Positions 1-8,192 of a DNA stretch of 41,965 nucleotides are shown in pieces. A program made the translations under genes and the position numbers. Below the pieces are notes generated by a model. That model saw nothing but the letters and a program-made list of their open reading frames with translations. It was not told the origin of the DNA and searched no databases. Source of the stretch: Nocardia wallacei (GTDB lineage Bacteria; Actinomycetota; Actinomycetes; Mycobacteriales; Mycobacteriaceae); contig NZ_JARWQD010000287.1 in NCBI RefSeq assembly GCF_029869545.1, positions 1-41,965 on the forward strand, in the 5' to 3' direction. How positions within the stretch are numbered: the first letter of the stretch is position 1; each line of letters starts with the position of its first letter.

Positions 1-110
1 CGGGCCCCGACGGGCCCCGCGCCGTCGTCTTTTGCGCCGGCCGGTCCGGGGCGGCCGACGACCCCCCCCGCCGCCGGGCGGCGCCCCGGCCCCCGGGGGC
101 GGCGGGCGAG
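1..110. other. Low-complexity G/C segment at the left edge, probably unreliable sequence
   Basis: The segment contains repeated GGGCCCC blocks, a run of nine C from 62 to 70 or so, and GGCGGCGCCCCGGCCCCCGG-type sequence. The reading frame stays open, but the translation does not look like ACAD protein before about residue 33. The same kind of sequence appears at 36240-36290 and at the right edge. I infer contig-end or read-quality artefact, not biology. Confidence 0.55.
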
Positions 111-284
111 TGCCAGTCCGTGGTGTTCCGCCACGGCCTGCAGCTGTTCGGCGCCATGGGTTTCACCTGGGAGAACGACCTGCAATTCGCGCTCAAGCGG
201 GCCAAGGCCGGGGAGCTGATGCTCGGCGGCGCGGCCCGGCATCGGGCACTGATCGTCGAGGAGTACCGTGCGGCTCACGTTTGA
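1..284 (+). CDS. Acyl-CoA dehydrogenase, C-terminal fragment (5' end outside window)
   Basis: An open frame runs from the window edge to TGA at 282-284. From about base 99 it reads like the last 60 residues of an acyl-CoA dehydrogenase: GECQSVVFRHGLQLFGAMGFTWENDLQFALKRAK in outline, with the FGAMGFTWEND segment matching the family's HGGIGxTWEHD flavin/CoA region. The stop overlaps the GTG start of the next ACAD by 17 bases, so the two are translationally coupled. This is the usual arrangement of a heteromeric short/long ACAD pair. Bases 1-98 encode an unconvincing Pro/Arg/Gly-rich stretch made of G and C runs and are probably corrupted sequence rather than true protein. The family call is firm for the C-terminus; the substrate is unknown. 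Confidence 0.7.
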   Translation, partial: GPDGPRAVVFCAGRSGAADDPPRRRAAPRPPGAAGECQSVVFRHGLQLFGAMGFTWENDLQFALKRAKAGELMLGGAARHRALIVEEYRAAHV

Positions 285-1455
285 TTCCGACGTCGAGGCG
301 TTCCGCGCCGAATTCGTCGCCTTTCTGACCGAGCACCTGCCGCCCGCCGCCGACACGGCCGAACGCGCGCATTCGAGTTCCGATGTGCCGCAATGGGCCC
401 GGCGCTGGCAGCGTCTGCTGTTCGACAACGGCTGGCTGGTGCCCGGCAATCCGCCGGAGTTCGGCGGCCGCAATGCCTCCGTGCTGCAACAGTATGTGTA
501 CCTGGAGGAGCTGTCCAAGCGGCGGATCTACCACAGCTTCAATCCGCAGGGTGTCGGGATCGTCGCCGCCTCGCTGCTGACGTTCGGCACCGAGGAGCAG
601 AAGCGGCGCTGGGCGGTGCCGATCCTGCGGGCCGAGATGACCGCGTCGCTCGGCATGAGCGAGCCCGGCGCGGGTTCGGACCTGGCCTCGCTGCGCACCC
701 GGGCGGTGCGCGACGGGGACGAGTTCGTGGTCGACGGCCAGAAGGTGTGGACCTCCGGCGCACACGACGCGGACGTGCTGCTGACCTTCGTCCGGACCGA
801 CCCGGACGCGCCGAAGCATCGCGGTATCAGTGTCCTGCTGATCCCGACCGATCTGCCGGGCGTGACTCGGCGGCCGTTCGCCTCGATCTGCTCCCCGGAC
901 GACCGGGACTTCAACGAGGTCTACTTCGAGGGCGTCCGGGTTCCCGCGGAGAATCTGGTCGGCGAGCTGAACAAGGGTTGGTCGGTGGCCAATGGCTCGC
1001 TCGGTCACGAGCGCGCGATGCTGTGGGTCAGTTACGCCGAGCGGCTGGACGATCTGCTGCGCGATTTCCGGCCGCGCGACGCGATCGACGGCGATGCCTT
1101 CGCGCGCCTGGTGATGGATTCCGAGGCGCTGCGCCTGCTGGGGTCGGCGGCGCTGGCGCGGGAGGCGCGCGGCGAACAGGATGTTCCCGCCCTGTCGATC
1201 CTCAAGGTGCTGGGCTCCGAGGCCGTCCAGTCGGCCTCGGAGGCGGCCTTGAATTCCGTTGGCCCGGAGGCATTCCCGCATCCCGCGCAGAGTTCCGAAC
1301 CGAGCCCGTGGAATCTGGAGTGCTTCGCTGCCGGATGGTTCGAGCGCTATGTCCGCAGCTTCGCGGGCACCATCGCGGGCGGCACCTCGGAGATCCAGCG
1401 CACCATCATCGCCGAGCGGGTGCTCGGCCTGCCGCGGGATGGGGTGCGGTCGTGA
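268..1455 (+). CDS. Acyl-CoA dehydrogenase, long (alpha-type) subunit, 395 aa
   Basis: This flavoenzyme should introduce an alpha,beta double bond into an acyl-CoA. The FAD/substrate motif MSEPGAGSDLAS is at residues 130-141, QKVWTSG at 158-164, and the C-terminal FAD signature GGTSEIQRTIIAERVLGL falls in the last 28 residues. Length is normal for the family. The GTG start at 268 overlaps the end of the preceding ACAD fragment, and the stop (TGA, 1453-1455) overlaps the GTG start of the ligase at 1452, so all three are co-translated. In mycobacterial steroid catabolism such adjacent ACADs form alpha2-beta2 enzymes acting on branched or ring-bearing acyl-CoAs. That this pair does the same is inference. 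Confidence 0.9.
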   Translation: MRLTFDSDVEAFRAEFVAFLTEHLPPAADTAERAHSSSDVPQWARRWQRLLFDNGWLVPGNPPEFGGRNASVLQQYVYLEELSKRRIYHSFNPQGVGIVAASLLTFGTEEQKRRWAVPILRAEMTASLGMSEPGAGSDLASLRTRAVRDGDEFVVDGQKVWTSGAHDADVLLTFVRTDPDAPKHRGISVLLIPTDLPGVTRRPFASICSPDDRDFNEVYFEGVRVPAENLVGELNKGWSVANGSLGHERAMLWVSYAERLDDLLRDFRPRDAIDGDAFARLVMDSEALRLLGSAALAREARGEQDVPALSILKVLGSEAVQSASEAALNSVGPEAFPHPAQSSEPSPWNLECFAAGWFERYVRSFAGTIAGGTSEIQRTIIAERVLGLPRDGVRS

Positions 1456-2960
1456 CGGTTTCGCTGCTGCTCGATATGGCGCTGTCCGGCGGGCCGGATC
1501 GGCCCGCGGTCGTCTGCGGTGAAACCCGCTGGACCACAGCGGAATTGCATGCGCTCGCCCGGGGCGGCGCCGGTGTGATCGCGAAGTCCGGCGCCCGCAG
1601 CGTGGCCTATGTCGGTACCGGCGGGCACATGCTGCCGCTGCTGATCTTCGCATCGGCCGGTGCCGGTGTTCCGGTGACACCGCTGAACTATCGGCTCAGC
1701 GCGCAGGCCCTGCGCGACCTGATCGACCGGCTCGATGATCCGCTGCTGGTGTGCGACAACGACTATCACGACATCGTGTCCGGATTCGGCGATCGCGTGG
1801 TGCGGTCGTCGGAGTTCGTCGCCGCGGCGCAGACGGCCGATCCGATGTCGGTGGACGCGGCCCCCGACCACCCGGCGGTCGTCCTGTTCACCTCCGGAAC
1901 GACCTCCGCGCCGAAGGCCGTCGAGCTGTCGCACCAGAACCTGTTGAGCTACATCACCGGAACGGTCGACTTCGACTCCGCCGCGCCCACCGACGCCGCG
2001 CTGATCTGTGTGCCGCCCTATCACATCGCGGGTGTGGGTGCGGCGCTGTCGAATCTGTACGCCGGGCGCCGCATGGTCTATCTGCCCGTCTTCGACGCCG
2101 CGCGGTGGGTCGCGCTGATCGGCAGCGAATCCGTGACGACGGCGACGGTGGTCCCGACCATGCTCGACCGCATCGTGACGGAGCTGGAGCGCACCGGTGC
2201 GACCCTGCCCACGCTGCGCAATCTCGCCTACGGCGGCTCCAAGGTCGCACTTCCGTTGCTGCGCAAGGCAATAGACCTGCTGCCCGAGGTGGGATTCGTC
2301 AACGCCTACGGGCTGACCGAGACCAGTTCGACGATCGCGGTGCTGGGCCCCGAGGAGCACCGGGCCGCGCGCGCGGCGACCGATCCGGTGCTGGCACGGC
2401 GGCTCGGCTCGGTCGGTCGGCCGGTCCCAGGCATCGAGCTGCAGATCCGGGACGAGGACGGCCGCGTGCTCCCGGCGGGTGCGACGGGCGAGCTCTACGT
2501 CCGCGGCCCGCAGGTCTCCGGCCGCTACGCCGGGATCGGCTCGGTGCTCGACGCCGAGGGCTGGTTCCCGACCCGCGATGTCGCGATGCTCGACGCCGAC
2601 GGCTATCTGTTCCTCGGCGGCCGCTCCGACGACACCATCATCCGCGGCGGCGAGAACATCGCCCCGGCCGAGATCGAGGACGTGCTGGTGGAACATCCGG
2701 CGGTGCGGGAGGTCGCGGTGATCGGCGTGGCCGACGACCGGTGGGGGCAGATCATCGTGGCGGTGGTGGTGCCCGCGGACGGCACGGAACCGGGCGCGCA
2801 GGAGCTGCGCGATTACGTCCGCGCGGCACTGCGCGGCTCGCGCACGCCGGACCGGGTCGTGCTCCGGGATTCCCTGCCCGCCACCCCGACCGGAAAGATC
2901 TTGCGGCGCAACCTCGTCGAGGAATACGGCCGCGCGGTGGATGCGGCGCCGGGAAAGTAG
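1452..2960 (+). CDS. Acyl-CoA ligase (AMP-forming, ANL superfamily), 502 aa
   Basis: It activates a carboxylic acid to its CoA thioester through an acyl-adenylate. The phosphate-binding loop LFTSGTTSAPKAV is at residues 145-157, the A5 motif NAYGLTETSS at 284-293, the adenosine-ribose aspartate is in TRDVA near 376, the hinge region GGRSDDTIIRGGENI at 389-403, and the catalytic lysine lies in PTGKILRR at 479-486. GTG at 1452 is chosen because it overlaps the ACAD stop. The open frame extends much further upstream, but only as an antisense-free shadow of the ACAD. The product should feed the ACADs next to it. Medium- or long-chain versus cyclic-acid preference cannot be read from the sequence. 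Confidence 0.92.
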   Translation: MTVSLLLDMALSGGPDRPAVVCGETRWTTAELHALARGGAGVIAKSGARSVAYVGTGGHMLPLLIFASAGAGVPVTPLNYRLSAQALRDLIDRLDDPLLVCDNDYHDIVSGFGDRVVRSSEFVAAAQTADPMSVDAAPDHPAVVLFTSGTTSAPKAVELSHQNLLSYITGTVDFDSAAPTDAALICVPPYHIAGVGAALSNLYAGRRMVYLPVFDAARWVALIGSESVTTATVVPTMLDRIVTELERTGATLPTLRNLAYGGSKVALPLLRKAIDLLPEVGFVNAYGLTETSSTIAVLGPEEHRAARAATDPVLARRLGSVGRPVPGIELQIRDEDGRVLPAGATGELYVRGPQVSGRYAGIGSVLDAEGWFPTRDVAMLDADGYLFLGGRSDDTIIRGGENIAPAEIEDVLVEHPAVREVAVIGVADDRWGQIIVAVVVPADGTEPGAQELRDYVRAALRGSRTPDRVVLRDSLPATPTGKILRRNLVEEYGRAVDAAPGK

Positions 2961-2984
2961 CCGACGCCGGGAAGGGATGGGTAA

Positions 2985-3287
2985 ATGGTCAACAATGGAA
3001 CTCGGCTGCGCAGCCAGGTGTGCGACACCGAAGTGATCGTGGTGCGGGCGGCCGACAGCCTGGACGATCTGCGCGCGGGCGGTGTGGCGATGATTCCGAT
3101 CGGGGACGAGCCCGCCGCGGGCGCGCAGCTGGACGCGAACCTCGCCGACGGCAACCAGCTGGGCAAGCGCTATGTCGACGACTCCGGCGCGGAAATCCTG
3201 GTCACCAAGGCCGGATCCGGCACGTTGAGTATCGGCGGCACCCCGCTGGCATTGAAGGAAGCCAAGCCCCTGCCCGCCAGCGATTGA
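2985..3287 (+). CDS. Small conserved-looking protein of unknown function, 100 aa
   Basis: I do not recognise the family with certainty. The protein is soluble, with no signal peptide or membrane segment and a single Cys in SQVCDTEVIVVRA near residue 13. A middle LRAGGVAMIPIGDE segment follows, and the C-terminal half is strand-rich (LGKRYVDDSGAEILVTKAGSGTLSIGGTPL). ATG at 2985 is preceded by GGAAGGG. It lies 24 bases after the ligase and before a strong terminator, so it is the last gene of the ACAD-ligase operon. Codon use is like its neighbours. A small accessory or binding protein for the pathway is possible but not shown. Confidence 0.7.
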   Translation: MVNNGTRLRSQVCDTEVIVVRAADSLDDLRAGGVAMIPIGDEPAAGAQLDANLADGNQLGKRYVDDSGAEILVTKAGSGTLSIGGTPLALKEAKPLPASD

Positions 3288-3290
3288 CGA

Positions 3291-3336
3291 GAGAAGGAGG
3301 GCACCGGGTCGTCGGACTCCGGTGCCCTCCTTTCTC
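3291..3336. terminator. Strong hairpin, probable bidirectional terminator
   Basis: The left arm GAGAAGGAGGGCACCGG (3291-3307) pairs with CCGGTGCCCTCCTTTCTC (3319-3336), leaving one bulged T and a loop of about 11 bases. It sits between the convergent ends of the 100-aa gene (+) and the P450 gene (-). No long T tract follows on the + side, apart from the TTT within the arm. Confidence 0.75.
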
Positions 3337-3349
3337 GCACGGCCTGCCC

Positions 3350-4714
3350 CTACTCGATGCGTGCCCGCTCCGGCCGTTCCGTCACCGGCGCGGCGAGTTC
3401 CTGCTTGTCGCAGATCCGCTGCAGCTTCTCCAGGGTCTCCCCGAGCCCGGGGCCCAGCCGCGGGCCCGGCGTGAACGTGGCGGGCAGCTTGCGCATGCCC
3501 TGGATGACGCCGATGGTCTCGTAGTGCACGGTGCCCTCGGGGTCGCAGCGGTAGTCGGGCATCCGGTCGAGCACGGCGGTGAGCATCGACTTGAACACGG
3601 TGCGCGCCACATTCGACCCGATGCACCGATGCACCCCGAGCCCGAAACTGAAGTGCCGGTTGCCCCTTCGGTCGAGGACGACCTCGTGCGGATCGGGGAA
3701 GACCTGCGGGTCCCGGTTCGCCATCGCCCACGACAACCACAGGCGCTCACCCTCTTTGAAGCGGGTGTTCTCGATCTCGACATCGGCGGAGATGGTGCGG
3801 CCGTCGCCCGGGGCCGGGGTGAAGTAGCGCAGGAACTCCTCGGTCGCCGAGTCGAGCAGGTGCTCGCGTTCGTTGCTGAGTAACTCGCGCTGATCCGGAT
3901 GCTCCGACAGCCATTCCAGCGAGTGCGCGGTGAGCGCGGTGGTGGTGTCGAAGCCGCCGCCGATGATCAGGCCCAGCATGCCGAGGATCTCGAGATCCGG
4001 TGCGGGCTCGCCGTCGATCCGCAACTTGATCAGGCCGTCCACCAGGCCGGGCCGCGGGTTGGCCTTGATCTCGATCAGATTGTTCAGCAGGTCCAGGCCC
4101 ATGGCGCGATGCATCTCCGCGACCCGCGGCGCCTCCGGCGAATTCTCCGGGGTGTACACGACCGCGTGCACCGGCTCGCTGTACATCGACCACCGCTGCA
4201 ACGGGATTCCGAGCATGGCGAGGGTGAGCACGGCCGGGACGATATTGGCCAGATCGTCGACGAAGTCGATATGCCCGCTCTCGATCTTCTCGTCGAGAGC
4301 GGCGCGGACGATCTCGTCCACGACCGGCTCCCAGCGCTTGACCGCGGCGGGGGACAGGTAGGGGTTGAGGGCCTGCCGGTAGATCCGGTGCTCGGGGTCG
4401 TCCATCTCGAGGATGCCGCCCCGGACGGTCTGGGTGCGCTGGGCCGTGGGAATCGAAATGCCTTGGTAGCCTTTGCGTTCGCCGTGCAGGTCGTGGTCGT
4501 TGGACACGTGCGGGCAGCGTGCGAGCTCGAAGACCGCGCTGCTGCCGGCGGCGACCCAGTGCCCGCCGTAGGTATCGCTCCAGGCGACCGGGCACTCGGC
4601 CTGCATCTCCTGGGTGATCTCCACGAACCGATGACGGTATTCGGGGGTGTGCCGGTCGAAGTGGTACCGGTTCTTCTTACGGTCCCGGTCGGCGAGTGTC
4701 TCGTCGATGCTCAC
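3350..4714 (-). CDS. Cytochrome P450 monooxygenase, 454 aa
   Basis: This heme-thiolate monooxygenase needs ferredoxin-type partners, and none is adjacent. The oxygen-activating I-helix reads GGGFDTTTA at residues 252-260, the ExxR pair is E293-R296 (EFLR), and the heme loop is FSFGLGVHRCIG at 355-366 with Cys364. The C-terminal extension is somewhat long (about 35 residues rich in charged residues after the last strand). GTG at 4714 has GAGGAAG upstream. It is downstream of the mycofactocin-type SDR on the same strand, about 36 bases away, so hydroxylation followed by alcohol oxidation is a plausible two-step module. The substrate is unknown; steroid- or terpene-type compounds are typical for this P450 group. 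Confidence 0.93.
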   Translation of the reverse strand: MSIDETLADRDRKKNRYHFDRHTPEYRHRFVEITQEMQAECPVAWSDTYGGHWVAAGSSAVFELARCPHVSNDHDLHGERKGYQGISIPTAQRTQTVRGGILEMDDPEHRIYRQALNPYLSPAAVKRWEPVVDEIVRAALDEKIESGHIDFVDDLANIVPAVLTLAMLGIPLQRWSMYSEPVHAVVYTPENSPEAPRVAEMHRAMGLDLLNNLIEIKANPRPGLVDGLIKLRIDGEPAPDLEILGMLGLIIGGGFDTTTALTAHSLEWLSEHPDQRELLSNEREHLLDSATEEFLRYFTPAPGDGRTISADVEIENTRFKEGERLWLSWAMANRDPQVFPDPHEVVLDRRGNRHFSFGLGVHRCIGSNVARTVFKSMLTAVLDRMPDYRCDPEGTVHYETIGVIQGMRKLPATFTPGPRLGPGLGETLEKLQRICDKQELAAPVTERPERARIE

Positions 4715-4750
4715 GATGTTCTTCCTCCGCTGCTCACGGAATTCGGGAGA

Positions 4751-5611
4751 TCAGATGTGGTAGTCGTAGGACTTGAGATAGCCGCCGCCGTCGACGCGCA
4801 GCTGCATGCCGGTGACGTACCGGGACTCGTCGGCGGCCAGGTACACCACCGCGTTGCTGATGTCCTCGGGCTCGACGTAGGGAATGCGCATGGCCTGCTG
4901 CACGCCGAAGACAGGCTCGGCATCCGCGCGCGTCGGATGTTCGAGGTCGGGGCGGAACGAGCGGTACATCGGCTCGCTCTGCAGCATCGGGGTGTTGCAG
5001 TTGGTGGGGTGCACGACATTGGCGCGGATGCCGCGCGGCGACAGCTGGCGGGCCAGCTCGTACACGTAGGCCGTCAGCGCCCGCTTGGAGTGCACGTAGG
5101 CCATGCCGCCCGGATCCTTACCCGGCTGGTCGACCTTCGAGATGTCGATCAGGGAGGCGGTGGAGCCCGTGGCGATGATGGAGGCGCCCTCACCGAGATG
5201 CTCCAGCGATACCTGGATGGCGTTGATGGTGCCGATCAGGTTGGTGTTGATGACATCGACCCACGCCTGCAGCTGCGGTTCGCCCTTCATACCGGCGATA
5301 CCCGCCTGTGCGACAACGATATCGAGCCGCCCGAGCTCGCGAACACCCTCCTCGAGTGCCGCCCGCAGCTGCTCGGCGCTGCGCACGTCGGCCTTGGCGG
5401 TGACCGCGCGCCGCCCGGTCTTGGCGACCAGGTCGGCGGTCTCCTCGAGATCCTCGGGCCGCGCCAGCGGGTATCCGATGGTGGCGATGTCCTCGCACAG
5501 ATCGATCGCGATGATGTCGGCGCCCTCCTCGGCGAGCCGAACCGCATGACTGCGCCCCTGCCCCCGCGCGGCCCCGGTAATGAACGCGACCTTGCCCTCG
5601 ACACGTCCCAC
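4751..5611 (-). CDS. Mycofactocin-type short-chain dehydrogenase, 286 aa
   Basis: This NAD-dependent alcohol dehydrogenase has the long N-terminal pattern of the mycofactocin-coupled SDR subfamily. The cofactor motif TGAARGQG is at residues 12-19, followed by SHAVRLAEEGADIIAIDLCEDI, and then the subfamily insert YPLARPEDLEETADLV at 47-62. The catalytic Ser is near 150 (ATGSTAS) and Tyr172/Lys176 are in YVHSK. Family knowledge: members such as carveol dehydrogenase keep NAD tightly bound and pass electrons to mycofactocin, whose biosynthesis genes are not in this window. The GTG start has GGAAGG six bases upstream. A near-consensus operator at 5670-5684 lies 58 bases upstream. It probably oxidises a secondary alcohol made by the adjacent P450. 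Confidence 0.92.
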   Translation of the reverse strand: MGRVEGKVAFITGAARGQGRSHAVRLAEEGADIIAIDLCEDIATIGYPLARPEDLEETADLVAKTGRRAVTAKADVRSAEQLRAALEEGVRELGRLDIVVAQAGIAGMKGEPQLQAWVDVINTNLIGTINAIQVSLEHLGEGASIIATGSTASLIDISKVDQPGKDPGGMAYVHSKRALTAYVYELARQLSPRGIRANVVHPTNCNTPMLQSEPMYRSFRPDLEHPTRADAEPVFGVQQAMRIPYVEPEDISNAVVYLAADESRYVTGMQLRVDGGGYLKSYDYHI

Positions 5612-5669
5612 AGCTGACCTTCCGTTCTCTCAGGCCCGTCCACCTGCAAGAATTACCCTTGCAGTGAAT

Positions 5670-5684
5670 GAGAATGTTACTCTC
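5670..5684. promoter_or_regulatory. Operator copy 1 (one mismatch) upstream of the SDR-P450 operon
   Basis: GAGAATGTTACTCTC matches the window's GAGAAT-N3-ATTCTC dyad at 11 of 12 arm positions. Flanking bases extend it as T...A. It lies 58 bases upstream of the SDR start, in the 238-base gap 5612-5849, which otherwise shows no gene. Confidence 0.75.
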
Positions 5685-5849
5685 AAGTGATATGCGTCGC
5701 AAGGCTTTCAGGGTGCGATCTGTCGTCGATATAGAGGCTCGTCTATGCCTGGATGGATGTTCTACCAGGAATATTCGTTGTGCATCCGGTGAGGCGATGG
5801 CGATCGGCAAGCGAGAATGTCATTTCCAGGTGCGTTGAATCCCGGGACC

Positions 5850-6092
5850 TCAGTCCCAGAGGGTGGCGCAGGGGAGGGGCGGCAGATCCGGGTGGACATG
5901 GTCGTCCACGGTGATGGCGATGCCCGCGTTCGCGCCCAGCTCCGCGACGATGTCGGCGATCTGCTCGGCGCTCGCCTGATAGTCCAGGGCGAAGGCGTTG
6001 GTTTCGATGCGGATGTGCCGGATGCGCCGGGGCTCGGCGGAATTCGGCCCGCGGGGGTCGCGGACCGACGTGAGGTCGGTGGTGAACGGCAT
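5850..6092 (-). CDS. Small protein of unknown function at the end of the Mo-hydroxylase operon, 80 aa
   Basis: I do not recognise this family. The protein starts MPFTTDLTSVRDP and has a central acidic, helix-prone part (YQASAEQIADIVAELGANAGIAITVDDHVHPD) with two histidines. It ends in LPPLPCATLWD, with one Cys four residues from the end. It lies 23 bases after the CoxG-like gene on the same strand, with GGAG nine bases before ATG. No membrane segment is present. Position suggests a role with the Mo hydroxylase, for example assembly or metal/cofactor handling, but nothing in the sequence proves this. The frame has normal codon bias for the window, so it is probably real. Confidence 0.6.
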   Translation of the reverse strand: MPFTTDLTSVRDPRGPNSAEPRRIRHIRIETNAFALDYQASAEQIADIVAELGANAGIAITVDDHVHPDLPPLPCATLWD

Positions 6093-6115
6093 CGTTGCTG
6101 CTCCGGGGCCCGCCC

Positions 6116-6793
6116 TCAGCAGGGCGGGTGGGCCGACCGCCTGCGTCGGAACAGCGCGAACAGTAGTCCGGCGAGTACCAGGGCGGCGAGGCCGGCGTAG
6201 CGCGTGGCGTTGTCGGCCCCGGCGGCCGCGAGCAGATCGATCGGCTCGGCCGGTCTCCGCGACGGTGCCGCCTGGGCGGTGGTCGCGGCCGGTGCCGAGT
6301 GTTCTTCGGCGCCGGGAAATGCGGACACCGATTCACCGGATCGCGTTGTGGCACCGGTGATCTCATCGGCCAGATTGGTCGCGAACTGGCCGATCAGGGT
6401 TCCGGCGACATCGGCCAGCGCACCGCGCCCGAACTGCGCGGGCTTCCCGGTGATCGACAGGTCCGTGTCCACCGAAACCTCTGTCGCGCCACCGGATTCG
6501 ACGAGCGTGCAGGTGATGGTCGCCTTCGCCGTGCCGTTGCCGCGGGTCTCCCGCCCACGGCCCTCGAGCACCGCGATCCCGGCGCGCTCGTCCTGGGAGA
6601 CGACCTTGATGACGCCGCTGTAGCTCAGGCCGACCGGGCCGAGCTTGACCTTGATCTTGCCGTGGTAGTCGTCGCCGTCGCGCGAGGTGATGGTGGCGCC
6701 CGGGACACACGGCGCGATGCGCTCCAGGTCGAGCAGCACCGGCCACGCCTGCGCGGCGGGGACGGGAATGGTGAACGTGTTGTCGAGCTTCAT
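6116..6793 (-). CDS. CoxG-like SRPBCC-fold protein with C-terminal membrane anchor, 225 aa
   Basis: The N-terminal 150 residues match the CO dehydrogenase subunit G family (SRPBCC fold): MKLDNTFTIPVPAAQAWPVLLDLERIAPCVPGA, then GKIKVKLGPVGLSYSG and a GRGRETRGNGTAKATI stretch. A Pro/Ala-rich linker follows, and the end is a single hydrophobic segment (YAGLAALVLAGLLFALF) with an Arg-rich tail, i.e. a tail anchor. Family knowledge: CoxG of carboxydotrophs recruits the oxidoreductase to the membrane and delivers quinone electrons. That suggests this cytosolic Mo enzyme is docked to the respiratory chain (inference). It is fourth in the operon after the large, medium and small subunits. AAGGA precedes ATG by six bases. 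Confidence 0.9.
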   Translation of the reverse strand: MKLDNTFTIPVPAAQAWPVLLDLERIAPCVPGATITSRDGDDYHGKIKVKLGPVGLSYSGVIKVVSQDERAGIAVLEGRGRETRGNGTAKATITCTLVESGGATEVSVDTDLSITGKPAQFGRGALADVAGTLIGQFATNLADEITGATTRSGESVSAFPGAEEHSAPAATTAQAAPSRRPAEPIDLLAAAGADNATRYAGLAALVLAGLLFALFRRRRSAHPPC

Positions 6794-6808
6794 GGGAATC
6801 CTTCGTGC

Positions 6809-7324
6809 TCACGCCTGCTGCGTGGTGGGCTCGGGGGTGTCGGCCGATTGCGCTTCGAGGGACTCCGCGGCGGCGCGCACCGCCCGCACGATGCCCTGGT
6901 AGCCGGTGCAGCGACAGAGGTTGCCCGACAGCGCCTCCCGGATCTCGGCATCCGTGGGGTTCGGATGCTCGCGCAGGTACGCGGTGACCGACACGATGAA
7001 ACCCGGTGTGCAGAAACCGCATTGCAGCCCGTGCTCGTCGCGGAACGCGGCCTGCACGGGCGACAGTTCGCCGTCGTCTCCCGCGATGCCCTCGACGGTG
7101 GTCAGCTCGGCGCCGTCGGCCTGCACGGCGAAGGTCAGGCAGGAGCGAACGGCCGCACCGTCGAGCAGGACCGTGCACGCACCGCACACGCCGTGCTCGC
7201 AGCCGAGATGCGTACCCGTCAGGCCGCAGCGCTCGCGCAGATAGTCGGCCAGGGTCAGCCGCGGCGGCACGCGGTCGCGCCGCGTGGCGCCGTTGATCCG
7301 GACCTCGATGTCGACGTCAGTCAT
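6809..7324 (-). CDS. Mo hydroxylase small subunit, two [2Fe-2S] clusters, 171 aa
   Basis: This is the iron-sulfur subunit that passes electrons from the Mo centre to FAD. The plant-type cluster uses Cys42, Cys47, Cys50 and Cys62 (GCEHGVCGACTV...SCL). The second cluster uses Cys102, Cys105, Cys137 and Cys139 (QCGFCTPGF...LCRCTGYQ). Length and order are standard for the xanthine oxidase family. The start overlaps the end of the medium-subunit gene by 8 bases, with GAGGCGAG upstream. The last 20 residues are a short acidic tail without cluster ligands. Confidence 0.95.
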   Translation of the reverse strand: MTDVDIEVRINGATRRDRVPPRLTLADYLRERCGLTGTHLGCEHGVCGACTVLLDGAAVRSCLTFAVQADGAELTTVEGIAGDDGELSPVQAAFRDEHGLQCGFCTPGFIVSVTAYLREHPNPTDAEIREALSGNLCRCTGYQGIVRAVRAAAESLEAQSADTPEPTTQQA

Positions 7325-8192
7325 TGCTCGCCTCCTGTACGGCGCGCCGCCATGCGCGCCTCACCATGGCCGCACCGACCCGGCGCCGGTAGTCGGCGGA
7401 TCCGTGCACGTCCGCCGGGATCGCGTCGAGCCCGGCCGTCGCGGTAGATCCGATCTCCTCGGCCGCGATCTCCGCGGCGGGACGGCCGGTCGCCAGGGCC
7501 TCGGCCGCGCGCGCCCGCACCGGGGTGGGTGCCAGCCCGAAAAGTCCTATCGCACAGCGGTCCACGCGCGAATCGGCATCCAGCCGGACCGCTACGGTCG
7601 CACCCGCCAGCGCGAAATCGCCACTGCGGCGGGCGAATTCCTCGACCGCGAACCCGCACCGGCCGTGCCACGCCGGAAAGGCCACCGCGGTGACCATTTC
7701 GTCGTCGGCCAGTGTGGTGGTCCACATGCCGGTGAAGAACGACGCGGCCGGGATGGTGCGCGGCCCGCGCGGTGACAGGGTCTCGATATCGGCGTCGAGG
7801 GTCAGCGCGACGGCCGGATACTCGCCCGCGGCGTCGGCGTGCGCGATGGCGCCCCCGATCGTGCCCCGGTTGCGGATCTGGAAGTGTCCGATGAACGGTG
7901 TCGCCCGCGACAGCAGCGGCACCGTCCGGTGCACCTGTTCGGACGCCCCGACCGCCGCGTGCGTGGTGGCCGCGCCGATCCGGACGCCATCGTCCTGGGC
8001 GTGGATGCCGCGCAGCTCGGCCACGCGGCGCAGGTCCACCAGGTGCTCGAACACCGCGAGCCGCAGCGCCAGCATCGGCACCAGACTCTGCCCGCCCGCG
8101 AGAATCTTTGCCTCGTCACCGAATTCGGCCAGCAGCCCGACCGCCTCCGCGGTGGTGGCCGGTGCGTGATAGTCGAAGACCGCCGGTTTCAT
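7317..8192 (-). CDS. Mo hydroxylase medium subunit, FAD-binding, 291 aa
   Basis: This is the FAD subunit of the heterotrimeric molybdenum hydroxylase. The FAD motifs ILAGGQSLVPML (residues 30-41) and TIGGAIAHADAAGE (111-124) are intact, followed by a CO-dehydrogenase-flavoprotein C-terminal domain. The ATG at 8192 is inside the stop of the large-subunit gene (ATGA overlap). Family start MKPAVFDYHAP is the expected one; a longer upstream open frame is only a shadow of the large-subunit gene. Confidence 0.94.
   Translation of the reverse strand: MKPAVFDYHAPATTAEAVGLLAEFGDEAKILAGGQSLVPMLALRLAVFEHLVDLRRVAELRGIHAQDDGVRIGAATTHAAVGASEQVHRTVPLLSRATPFIGHFQIRNRGTIGGAIAHADAAGEYPAVALTLDADIETLSPRGPRTIPAASFFTGMWTTTLADDEMVTAVAFPAWHGRCGFAVEEFARRSGDFALAGATVAVRLDADSRVDRCAIGLFGLAPTPVRARAAEALATGRPAAEIAAEEIGSTATAGLDAIPADVHGSADYRRRVGAAMVRRAWRRAVQEASND

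Noticed and set aside
393..1451. Upstream extension of the acyl-CoA ligase frame
   Set aside because: The region is the ACAD gene in another frame; the ligase family starts at GTG 1452, which overlaps the ACAD stop.
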